The notes below the pieces were generated by a model, which was not told the DNA's origin, made no database searches, and was given only the letters and a program-made list of their open reading frames with translations. From contig CM019716.1 in NCBI GenBank assembly GCA_009760885.1, positions 5,804,438-5,868,437 of the forward strand: a stretch of DNA of 64,000 nt, in the 5' to 3' direction. Below, in pieces: positions 54,045 through 64,000 of the stretch. The DNA comes from Achatina immaculata (taxonomy: Eukaryota; Mollusca; Gastropoda; Stylommatophora; Achatinidae). Made by a program: the position numbers and the translations under genes. Numbering within the stretch: the stretch's first letter is position 1; each line of letters opens with the position of its first letter.

Positions 54045-54680
54045 TTGGTCATAGAAACTTTCTTCACAACATCATAACAGGAGATGAGACGTTGGGTTAT
54101 GGCTATGATATTGAAACCAAGATGCAGTCTTCACAGAGGCTGGGGAAAGGGTCTCCTCAACCAAAAGAAAAACACAAGCACGGATGAAGCAGCCAAAGAT
54201 CAAGCTGTTGATGATTTTTTTTCTTGTTATTGCAAATCCACTATGAATGTGTACCACGTGGTCGGATGGTAAACAAACAGCTGTCCCAGGAAGTTTCAGC
54301 GCGTGTCTAGGACGTCATGCGCAAGGTAGGGACTGAATTCTGGTCAAACCAGACTTGGATACTGCACCGCCACAATGATCCGGGTCATCTTCGCCCCTCA
54401 TCCGCAGTTATCTGACACAACATCAGATATCCATTGTGCCCCATCCACCCTATTCTCCAGACTTAGCACCCAGCAGACTTTTCCCCGTTTTCCAAGCTTA
54501 AAACCACTTTGAACGGACGCCGTTTCTAAACCATAGAGTAGGTTCAGGTAAATGACGATAAGAGAGCTGCGCCCTATCATAGAAAGTGCGTTACATGAAG
54601 CATTTCAACAATGGAAGGAAATGTTGGGAATGACGTACGCCAGTAGAGAGAATTGCTTTGAAAGGGACTGTGCTTAAAAT
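54045..54680 (+). pseudogene. Decayed mariner transposase M4
   Basis: The plus strand reads, across several frames: HNIITGDETLGYGYDIETKM (first catalytic Asp region), HYECVPRGRMVNKQL, LHRHNDPGHL, a decayed IHPILQT block at the PYSPDLAP position, FSKLKTTLNGRRF and AFQQWKEMLGMTYASRENCF. These match the order of irritans-type mariner transposases. Stops and frameshifts throughout. The part from 54499 onward is repeated at 56461. Confidence 0.82.
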
Positions 54681-54789
54681 GTTGTCAGCGAGCACTTAGG
54701 TTTTTATAGGAAAAATTGGCTCTTTTTTTAACATGCCGTGTATATTTTGACAAACATACTCATACATACGTTCATCCTACATTCTTCTC

Positions 54790-55600
54790 GTGCCGTTAAA
54801 CGTCACATAGGGCTCGCATGGTAGTTCGCCAAGTTTTCCTATTTTCGGGGAGTTTTGCAGTCTCATCAAGGGATTTTAGGCCTACTAATTTGGCCTCTCT
54901 TAGCAATGTCCTCTTTAGAGTTTCATGTGGTCGACATCTTTTTCTTCGGCCTGTTGTGTTCCATTTGATAGCTTGTTTGGGGATTCTCTGATGGTTTCTT
55001 CTCATCACGTGACCCATATATGTCCATCTCTTTTTCCTGATCCCCCATGAGACAGGTTGTTGTTTGCTTATCTGTCTTATCTCTGCGTTGTTCTTGAATT
55101 TGTTTCACTTTATACCAAGTATTTTCCTTAGGCATTTGTTTTCAAAGAGTCTAATTTCTTGTCTATTTCTTTAGTTGTTTTCCAGTTTTCGCATGCATAG
55201 ATGAGGGTGAATATTACATTTGAATTGAATACTCTTAACTTGTTTTTTGGGTTTATAACTTTTAAGTGCCATATGTTCTCAAGATTCTTGAAGGTCAGTG
55301 CTGATTTGTCAATTCTAACTTCCTTTCTGGTGTCGCCAACCTGGTCTATGTAGCTGCCGAGGTATGCAAATTGGTGTACTTCTTCAACAGCTGTTCCTTC
55401 TACGTACATATTTCCTTTTTGATTAATGGGAAGTTTCATTATTTTTGTTTTTTTTTTCCTCGTTAATTTCAAGTCTTATTTTGTTAGCCAGTGAAGACAG
55501 GGTATCTGTTTTTTCTTGCATGGAATTCCTTTTGTGAATGATAAGAGTTATGTCATCAGCAAAATCAAGATCTTCTAGTATACACACAGACACACACACA
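54790..55600 (-). mobile_element. LINE family C, truncated (copy in U1)
   Basis: The minus strand encodes part of a LINE C reverse transcriptase: LDFADDITLIIHKRNSMQEK (active-site loop with FADD), VEEVHQFAYLGSYIDQVGDT, SALTFKNLENIWHLKVINPK, then GHVMRRNHQRIPKQAIKWNT and RPHETLKRTLLREAKLVGL. The 3' end has gtgacgtttaacggcacgag. Frameshifts near 55010-55130 and 55460. The 5' end abuts a CA run (55578-55609). Confidence 0.88.
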
Positions 55601-55845
55601 CACACACACTCATAGGCACACATTCAAACAAACACAATCACTTTAACACACATAATATATGCTTAATACAGATACATATATAAACACGAATTCTAAGCTA
55701 TATACATATACATGCATTTATATATAATGCATAAACACGTGTATACCGCGACAGTAACGGCAATAATAGCATTTATAATACCAGCAAATCACATGAGAGT
55801 CAGTGAATGTGTCGAAGGCAGTGGCCAGGGATCCATAACTGCCTG

Positions 55846-56075
55846 CCGATGCCAGGGTTGGCGAACTGTAACCGACTAAGTCTCTATCCTACCTCACCTT
55901 TGGTGTCCCAAGTTACAGTTTCAGCACGGATAACTGGAAAGGTTCGAGTTAGCCCACAAGGTGGAGGAATCTACTAAAGAAGCCACTGCATATTTCCCTG
56001 CTTTTTAGTTTCACTCAGGCTCTGAAAAACAGTGGTAGTAACGTCTTCCCATCCGGCACCATGTTGACACTCTCA
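55846..56075 (+). repeat. Dispersed repeat family Z, copy 3 (in U1)
   Basis: Ordered phrases gccagggttggcgaactgta, ctatcctacctcacctttgg, tgtccc, ggaatctactaaag and tcactcaggctctg parallel family Z at 46494. aaaggttcgagttagccc resembles a tRNA box B, so the family may be tRNA-derived. Repeated in U2 and U3. Confidence 0.6.
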
Positions 56076-56093
56076 CATCATCGGCTGCAAAGA

Positions 56094-56466
56094 TCATCTG
56101 CTGGCAATTCTAGGGAGACTAAACAAGCTCAAGTAACAGTTACAGCAGACCATAGTTCTAGGGAGACTAAACAAGCTCAAGTAACAGTTACAGTAGACCA
56201 TAGTTCTAGGGAGACTAAACAAGCTCAAGTAACAGTTACAGTAGACCATAGTTCTAGGGAGACTAAACAAGCTCAAGTAACAGTTACAGCAGACCATAGT
56301 TCTAGGGAGACTAAACAAGCTCAAGTAACAGTTACAGCAGACCATAGTTCTAGGGAGACTAAACAAGCTCAAGCAACAGTTACAGCAGACCCTAGTTCTA
56401 GGGAGACTAAACAAGCTCAAGTAACAGTTACAGCAGACCCTAGTTCTAGGGAGACTAAACAAGCTT
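56094..56466. repeat. 48-bp minisatellite, about 7.5 copies (U1)
   Basis: The unit contains agggagactaaacaagctca, agtaacagttacag and cagaccatagttct. The 48-bp period gives open frames on both strands (56061-56468 plus). No protein resemblance. Confidence 0.94.
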
Positions 56467-58075
56467 AAAACCACTTTGAACGGACGCCGTTTCTAAACCA
56501 TAGAGTAGGTTCAGGTAAATGACGATAAGAGAGCTGCGCCCTATCATAGAAAGTGCGTTACATGAAGCATTTCAACAATGGAAGGAAATGTTGGGAATGA
56601 CGTACGCCAGTAGAGAGAATTGCTTTGAAAGGGACTGTGCTTAAAATGTTGTCAGCGAGCACTTAGGTTTTTATAGGAAAAATTGGCTCTTTTTTTAACA
56701 TGCCGTGTATATTTTGACAAACATACTCATACATACGTTCATCCTACATTCTTCTCGTGCCGTTAAACGTCACATAGGGCTCGCATGGTAGTTCGCCAAG
56801 TTTTCCTATTTTCGGGGAGTTTTGCAGTCTCATCAAGGGATTTTAGGCCTACTAATTTGGCCTCTCTTAGCAATGTCCTCTTTAGAGTTTCATGTGGTCG
56901 ACATCTTTTTTCTTCGGCCTGTTGTGTTCCATTTGATAGCTTGTTTGGGGATTCTCTGATGGTTTCTTCTCATCACGTGACCCATATATGTCCATCTCTT
57001 TTTCCTGATCCCCCATGAGACAGGTTGTTGTTTGCTTATCTGTCTTATCTCTGCGTTGTTCTTGAATTTGTTTCACTTTATACCAAGTATTTTCCTTAGG
57101 CATTTGTTTTCAAAGAGTCTAATTTCTTGTCTATTTCTTTAGTTGTTTTCAGTTTTCGCATGCATAGATGAGGGTGAATATTACATTTGAATTGAATACT
57201 CTTAACTTGTTTTTTGGGTTTATAACTTTTAAGTGCCATATGTTCTCAAGATTCTTGAAGGTCAGTGCTGATTTGTCAATTCTAACTTCCTTTCTGGTGT
57301 CGCCAACCTGGTCTATGTAGCTGCCGAGGTATGCAAATTGGTGTACTTCTTCAACAGCTGTTCCTTCTACGTACATATTTCCTTTTTGATTAATGGGAAG
57401 TTTCATTATTTTTGTTTTTTTTTTCCTCGTTAATTTCAAGTCTTATTTTGTTAGCCAGTGAAGACAGGGTATCTGTTTTTTCTTGCATGGAATTCCTTTT
57501 GTGAATGATAAGAGTTATGTCATCAGCAAAATCAAGATCTTCTAGTATACACACAGACACACACACACACACACACTCATAGGCACACATTCAAACAAAC
57601 ACAATCACTTTAACACACATAATATATGCTTAATACAGATACATATATAAACACGAATTCTAAGCTATATACATATATACATGCATTTATATATAATGCA
57701 TAAACACGTGTATACCGCGACAGTAACGGCAATAATAGCATTTATAATACCAGCAAATCACATGAGAGTCAGTGAATGTGTCGAAGGCAGTGGCCAGGGA
57801 TCCATAACTGCCTGCCGATGCCAGGGTTGGCGAACTGTAACCGACTAAGTCTCTATCCTACCTCACCTTTGGTGTCCCAAGTTACAGTTTCAGCACGGAT
57901 AACTGGAAAGGTTCGAGTTAGCCCACAAGGTGGAGGAATCTACTAAAGAAGCCACTGCATATTTCCCTGCTTTTTAGTTTCACTCAGGCTCTGAAAAACA
58001 GTGGTAGTAACGTCTTCCCATCCGGCACCATGTTGACACTCTCACATCATCGGCTGCAAAGATCATCTGCTGGCA
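56461..58075. repeat. Long repeat unit U2
   Basis: Second copy of U1 without its mariner front half. The LINE C part spans about 56757-57567 on the minus strand and family Z about 57813-58055. Small differences from U1 include one extra T near 56905 and a missing C near 57150 that breaks the LINE frame. Confidence 0.92.
56757..57567 (-). mobile_element. LINE family C (copy in U2)
   Basis: Duplicate of 54790-55600 with two single-base indels relative to it. Not an independent insertion. Confidence 0.88.
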
Positions 58076-60783
58076 ATTCTAGGGATACTAAACAAGCTCA
58101 AGCAACAGTTAGAGCAGACCCTAGTTCTAGGGACTAAACAAGCTAAGCAACAGTTACAGTAGACCATAGTTCTAGGGACTAAACAAGCTAAGTAACAGTT
58201 ACAGCAGACCCTAGTTCTAGGGACTAAACAAGCTCAAGTACAGTTACAGCAGACCATAGTTCTAGGAACTAAACAAGCTAAGCAACAGTTACAGCAGACC
58301 ATAGTTCTAGGGACTAAACAAGCTAAGCAACAGTTACAGCAGACCATAGTTCTAGGGACTAAACAAGCTAAGTAACAGTTACAGCAGACTCTAGTTCTAG
58401 GGACTAAACAAGCTAAAGTAACAGTTACAGTAGACTCTAGTTCTAGGGACTAAACAAGCTCAAGTACAGTTACAGCAGACCATAGTTCTAGGGACTAAAC
58501 AAGCTAAGCAACAGTTACAGCAGACTCTACTTCTAGGGAGACTAACAAGCTCAAGTACAGTTACAGCAGACTCTACTTCTAGGGAGACTAAACAAGCTCA
58601 AGCAACAGTTAGAGCAGACCCTAGTTCTAGGGACTAAACAAGCTCAAGTACAGTTACAGCAGACCTAGTTCTAGGGACTAAACAAGCTAAGTAACAGTTA
58701 CAGTAGACTCTAGTTCTAGGGACTAAACAAGCTCAAGCAACAGTTAGAGCAGACCCTAGTTCTAGGGACTAAACAAGCTAAGCAACAGTTACAGTAGACT
58801 CTAGTTCTAGGGAGACTAACAAGCTCAAGTAACAGTTACAGTAGACTCTAGTTCTAGGGACTAAACAAGCTAAGTAACAGTTACAGTAGACTCTAGTTCT
58901 AGGGATACTAAACAAGCTCAAGTACAGTTACAGCAGACTCTACTTCTAGGGAGACTAACAAGCTCAAGTAACAGTTACAGTAGACCATAGTTCTAGGGAC
59001 TAAACAAGCTCAAGTACAGTTACAGCAGACCCTAGTTCTAGGAGACTAAACAAGCTAAGTAACAGTTACAGTAGACTCTAGTTCTAGGGACTAAACAAGC
59101 TAAGTAACAGTTACAGTAGACTCTAGTTCTAGGGACTAAACAAGCTCAAGTAACAGTTACAGTAGACCATAGTTCTAGGAAGACTAAACAAGCTAAGTAA
59201 CAGTTACAGTAGACTCTAGTTCTAGGAGACTAAACAAGCTCAAGTACAGTTACAGCAGACCATAGTTCTAGGGAGACTAAACAAGCTAAGTAACAGTTAC
59301 AGTAGACCATAGTTCTAGGAAGACTAAACAAGCTAAGTAACAGTTACAGCAGACCTAGTTCTAGGGACTAAACAAGCTAAGTAACAGTTACAGTAGACCA
59401 TAGTTCTAGGAAGACTAAACAAGCTCAAGTACAGTTACAGCAGACTCTAGTTCTAGGGACTAAACAAGCTCAAGTACAGTTACAGCAGACCTAGTTCTAG
59501 GGAGACTAACAAGCTCAAGTACAGTTACAGCAGACCATAATTCTAGGGAGACTAACAAGCTCAAGTACAGTTACAGCAGACTCTACTTCTAGGGAGACTA
59601 AACAAGCTAAGTAACAGTTACAGCAGACCTAGTTCTAGGGACTAAACAAGCTAAGCAACAGTTACAGTAGACTCTAGTTCTAGGGACTAAACAAGCTCAA
59701 GTAACAGTTACAGCAGACTCTAGTTCTAGGGACTAAACAAGCTCAAGCAACAGTTACAGTAGACTCTAGTTCTAGGGATACTAAACAAGCTCAAGTAACA
59801 GTTACAGCAGACCTAGTTCTAGGAAGACTAAACAAGCTAAGTAACAGTTACAGCAGACTCTAGTTCTAGGGACTAAACAAGCTCAAGTACAGTTACAGCA
59901 GACCATAGTTCTAGGGACTAAACAAGCTCAAGCAACAGTTAGAGCAGACCCTAGTTCTAGGGACTAAACAAGCTCAAGTAACAGTTACAGCAGACCATAA
60001 TTCTAGGGAGACTAACAAGCTCAAGTACAGTTACAGCAGACCTAGTTCTAGGGACTAAACAAGCTAAAGCAACAGTTATAGCAGACCATAGTTCTAGGAA
60101 CTAAACAAGCTAAAGCAACAGTTATAGCAGACCATAGTTCTAGGAACTAAACAAGCTAAGTAACAGTTACAGCAGACCTAGTTCTAGGGACTAAACAAGC
60201 TAAGTAACAGTTACAGTAGACCATAGTTCTAGGAACTAAACAAGCTAAGTAACAGTTACAGTAGACCATAGTTCTAGGAAGACTAAACAAGCTAAGTAAC
60301 AGTTACAGCAGACCATAATTCTAGGGAGACTAACAAGCTCAAGTACAGTTACAGCAGACTCTAGTTCTAGGGACTAAACAAGCTCAAGTACAGTTACAGC
60401 AGACCTAGTTCTAGGAGACTAAACAAGCTCAAGTAACAGTTACAGCAGACCATAATTCTAGGGAGACTAACAAGCTCAAGTACAGTTACAGCAGACCATA
60501 GTTCTAGGAACTAAACAAGCTAAAGTAACAGTTACAGCAGACCCTAGTTCTAGGGAGACTAACAAGCTCAAGTAACAGTTACAGTAGACTCTAGTTCTAG
60601 GGACTAAACAAGCTCAAGCAACAGTTACAGCAGACTCTACTTCTAGGGAGACTAACAAGCTAAAGTAACAGTTACAGCAGACCATAATTCTAGGGAGACT
60701 AACAAGCTCAAGTAACAGTTACAGCAGACCATAGTTCTAGGAGACTAAACAAGCTCAAGTAACAGTTACAGCAGACCATAGTT
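58076..60783. repeat. 48-bp-derived array, about 58 copies, riddled with small deletions
   Basis: The same unit as 56094-56466, but nearly every copy lacks one or more short pieces: ag from gggagact, c from gctcaag, a from agtaacag or ctaaacaag, c from gaccctag. The unit varies between about 43 and 48 bp and no frame stays open. The sister arrays on both sides are almost free of these deletions. Confidence 0.92.
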
Positions 60784-62172
60784 ATAGGAAAAATTGGCTC
60801 TTTTTTTAACATGCCGTGTATATTTTGACAAACATACTCATACATACGTTCATCCTACATTCTTCTCGTGCCGTTAAACGTCACATAGGGCTCGCATGGT
60901 AGTTCGCCAAGTTTTCCTATTTTCGGGGAGTTTTGCAGTCTCATCAAGGGATTTTAGGCCTACTAATTTGGCCTCTCTTAGCAATGTCCTCTTTAGAGTT
61001 TCATGTGGTCGACATCTTTTTCTTCGGCCTGTTGTGTTCCATTTGATAGCTTGTTTGGGGATTCTCTGATGGTTTCTCTCATCACGTGACCCATATATGT
61101 CCATCTCTTTTTCCTGATCCCCCATGAGACAGGTTGTTGTTTGCTTATCTGTCTTATCTCTGCGTTGTTCTTGAATTTGTTTCACTTTATACCAAGTATT
61201 TTCCTTAGGCATTTGTTTTCAAAGAGTCTAATTTCTTGTCTATTTCTTTAGTTGTTTTCCAGTTTTCGCATGCATAGATGAGGGTGAATATTACATTTGA
61301 ATTGAATACTCTTAACTTGTTTTTTGGGTTTATAACTTTTAAGTGCCATATGTTCTCAAGATTCTTGAAGGTCAGTGCTGATTTGTCAATTCTAACTTCC
61401 TTTCTGGTGTCGCCAACCTGGTCTATGTAGCTGCCGAGGTATGCAAATTGGTGTACTTCTTCAACAGCTGTTCCTTCTACGTACATATTTCCTTTTTGAT
61501 TAATGGGAAGTTTCATTATTTTTGTTTTTTTTTTCCTCGTTAATTTCAAGTCTTATTTTGTTAGCCAGTGAAGACAGGGTATCTGTTTTTTCTTGCATGG
61601 AATTCCTTTTGTGAATGATAAGAGTTATGTCATCAGCAAAATCAAGATCTTCTAGTATACACACAGACACACACACACACACACACTCATAGGCACACAT
61701 TCAAACAAACACAATCACTTTAACACACATAATATATGCTTAATACAGATACATATATAAACACGAATTCTAAGCTATATACATATATACATGCATTATA
61801 TATAATGCATAAACACGTGTATACCGCGACAGTAACGGCAATAATAGCATTTATAATACCAGCAAATCACATGAGAGTCAGTGAATGTGTCGAAGGCAGT
61901 GGCCAGGGATCCATAACTGCCTGCCGATGCCAGGGTTGGCGAACTGTAACCGACTAAGTCTCTATCCTACCTCACCTTTGGTGTCCCAAGTTACAGTTTC
62001 AGCACGGATAACTGGAAAGGTTCGAGTTAGCCCACAAGGTGGAGGAATCTACTAAAGAAGCCACTGCATATTTCCCTGCTTTTTAGTTTCACTCAGGCTC
62101 TGAAAAACAGTGGTAGTAACGTCTTCCCATCCGGCACCATGTTGACACTCTCACATCATCGGCTGCAAAGAT
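60781..62172. repeat. Long repeat unit U3
   Basis: Third copy, starting at the ttataggaaaaattggctct phrase, so it lacks the mariner remnant. LINE C spans about 60867-61677 and family Z about 61925-62155. A 2-bp deletion near 61077 restores a longer LINE C frame (61212-60874) relative to U1. Confidence 0.92.
60867..61677 (-). mobile_element. LINE family C (copy in U3)
   Basis: Duplicate of 54790-55600. The frame 61212-60874 is continuous for 112 codons here (DIYGSRDERNHQRIPKQAIK, ending MRALCDV), whereas U1 and U2 are broken at that point. Confidence 0.88.
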
Positions 62173-64000
62173 CATCTGCTGGCAATTCTAGGGAGACTAA
62201 ACAAGCTCAAGTAACAGTTACAGCAGACCATAGTTCTAGGGAGACTAAACAAGCTCAAGTAACAGTTACAGTAGACCATAGTTCTAGGGAGACTAAACAA
62301 GCTAAAGTAACAGTTACAGTAGACCATAGTTCTAGGGAGACTAAACAAGCTCAAGTAACAGTTACAGCAGACCATAGTTCTAGGGAGACTAAACAAGCTC
62401 AAGTAACAGTTACAGTAGACCATAGTTCTAGGGAGACTAAACAAGCTCAAGCAACAGTTACAGCAGACCCTAGTTCTAGGGAGACTAAACAAGCTCAAGT
62501 AACAGTTACAGCAGACCCTAGTTCTAGGGAGACTAAACAAGCTAAAGTAACAGTTACAGCAGACCATAGTTCTAGGGAGACTAAACAAGCTAAAGTAACA
62601 GTTACAGCAGACCATAGTTCTAGGGAGACTAAACAAGCTAAAGTAACAGTTACAGCAGACCTAGTTCTAGGAGACTAAACAAGCTAAAGCAACAGTTATA
62701 GCAGACCATAGTTCTAGGAAGACTAAACAAGCTAAAGCAACAGTTACAGCAGACCATAGTTCTAGGGAGACTAAACAAGCTCAAGTAACAGTTACAGCAG
62801 ACCCTAGTTCTAGGGAGACTAAACAAGCTAAAGCAACAGTTATAGCAGACCATAGTTCTAGGGAGACTAAACAAGCTAAAGCAACAGTTACAGCAGACTC
62901 TACTTCTAGGGAGACTAAACAAGCTCAAGTAACAGTTACAGCAGACCATAGTTCTAGGGAGACTAAACAAGCTCAAGTAACAGTTACAGCAGACCATAGT
63001 TCTAGGGAGACTAAACAAGCTCAAGTAACAGTTACAGCAGACCCTAGTTCTAGGGAGACTAAACAAGCTCAAGTAACAGTTACAGCAGACCCTAGTTCTA
63101 GGGAGACTAAACAAGCTCAAGTAACAGTTACAGCAGACCATAGTTCTAGGGAGACTAAACAAGCTCAAGTAACAGTTACAGCAGACCATAGTTCTAGGGA
63201 GACTAAACAAGCTAAAGTAACAGTTACAGCAGACCATAGTTCTAGGAAGACTAAACAAGCTAAAGTAACAGTTACAGCAGACCATAGTTCTAGGAAGACT
63301 AAACAAGCTCAAGCAACAGTTAGAGCAGACCCTAGTTCTAGGAAGACTAAACAAGCTAAAGCAACAGTTACAGCAGACCATAGTTCTAGGGAGACTAAAC
63401 AAGCTAAAGTAACAGTTACAGCAGACCATAGTTCTAGGGAGACTAAACAAGCTCAAGTAACAGTTACAGCAGACCATAGTTCTAGGGAGACTAAACAAGC
63501 TAAAGTAACAGTTACAGTAGACCATAGTTCTAGGGAGACTAAACAAGCTAAAGTAACAGTTACAGCAGACCATAGTTCTAGGGAGACTAAACAAGCTCAA
63601 GTAACAGTTACAGCAGACCCTAGTTCTAGGGAGACTAAACAAGCTAAAGTAACAGTTACAGCAGACTCTAGTTCTAGGGAGACTAAACAAGCTAAAGTAA
63701 CAGTTACAGCAGACCCTAGTTCTAGGGAGACTAAACAAGCTAAAGTAACAGTTACAGCAGACCTAGTTCTAGGGACTAAACAAGCTAAAGTAACAGTTAC
63801 AGCAGACCCTATTTCTAGGGAGACTAAACAAGCTAAAGCAACAGTTACAGCAGACCATAGTTCTAGGGAGACTAAACAAGCTCAAGTAACAGTTACAGTA
63901 GATCATAGTTCTAGGGAGACTAAACAAGCTCAAGCAACAGTTACAGGAGACCCTAGTTCTAGGGAGACTAAACAAGCTCAAGGATCAGTTACAGCAGACC
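62173..64000. repeat. 48-bp minisatellite, about 38 copies, running off the window
   Basis: The unit is as at 56094. Copies are mostly full length, with variants gctaaag or gctcaag, accata, accct or actcta, and gggaga or ggaaga. Open minus-strand frames (63738-62650, 362 codons) repeat SLFSLPRTMVCCNCYL and are read-through. The array continues beyond the right end. Confidence 0.95.

Larger units (their letters stand above)
54499..56460. repeat. Long repeat unit U1 (mariner tail, LINE C, family Z, 48-bp array)
   Basis: This 1.96-kb block recurs at 56461 (offset 1967 bp in the LINE part) and, from its ~54705 position, at 60781 (offset 6077 bp). The copies are almost identical. In U2 and U3 the left edge is joined to a 48-bp array by short shared sequence (aagct or tata). 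Confidence 0.92.

Noticed and set aside
53361..54077. Poly-Gln protein frame (238 codons)
   Set aside because: Translation of (CAA)n followed by decamer repeats. No flanking exon signals or conserved sequence, and all frames give homopolymers.
62650..63738. 362-codon Cys-rich repeat frame (SLFSLPRTMVCCNCYL)
   Set aside because: Read-through of the 48-bp array. The sister array at 58076-60783 is broken by deletions in nearly every unit, so there is no sign of selection on the frame.

Overview
The window is eukaryotic (metazoan) nuclear DNA. It has split genes with GT-AG introns, several families of 5'-truncated non-LTR (LINE) retrotransposons, mariner and hAT DNA transposons, tRNA-like SINEs and an exceptional load of minisatellites. 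There are no bacterial operons, ribosome binding sites or CRISPR arrays. RTE-like LINEs related to 'craniofacial development protein 2-like' ORFs, together with mariner, ZBED-type hAT and dense minisatellites, suggest an aquatic invertebrate, perhaps a mollusc. That placement is inference only.

Two genuine genes can be defended, both partial and on the minus strand. Gene 1 has three phase-compatible exons (9739-9628, 8201-8113, 7090-6608), starts with MSAGVPVLRG and encodes a polar, serine-rich protein I do not recognise. Gene 2 is the C-terminal part of a cholinesterase/carboxylesterase (exons 53012-52758 and 46981-46812). It keeps the catalytic histidine and the last disulfide cysteine pair; its N-terminal exons are not in the window. 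Weaker exon candidates lie at 41080-41112 (+), 43581 downwards (-), 36305-36500 (-), 25212-25330 (+) and 2617-2636 (-).

Layout. 1-6.4 kb: unique DNA, a 31-bp array with a SINE, a mariner relic, a 54-bp array with a LINE insertion, and a long inverted repeat. 6.6-9.7 kb: gene 1, with two minisatellites in its second intron. 10-15.9 kb: 34-, 33-, 31- and 26-bp arrays and a TAG-rich array. 16-24.7 kb: LINE families A-D nested in each other, a 2.31-kb tandem duplication and a 24-bp array. 24.7-28.6 kb: 31-, 25-, 53- and 28-bp arrays. 29-39.2 kb: LINE copies and two mariners of one family in opposite orientation, each with terminal inverted repeats. 39.6-43.4 kb: more arrays and a LINE D copy. 43.7-46.4 kb: a third mariner split by a 1.44-kb retroelement that I cannot assign. 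46.8-53.0 kb: the cholinesterase exons, with an intron holding a hAT element nested in a LINE. 53.3-64 kb: simple repeats, a mariner relic and a roughly 2-kb unit carrying LINE C repeated three times between 48-bp minisatellite arrays.

The unifying observation is that most insertions whose boundaries I could resolve (LINE families A, B, C and D, and the unassigned element) are flanked by target-site duplications of 11 bp, or 13 bp in one case. A single type of target-primed retrotransposition machinery could therefore have shaped much of the window. Most long open frames here are read-through of tandem repeats whose unit is a multiple of three and are not genes.
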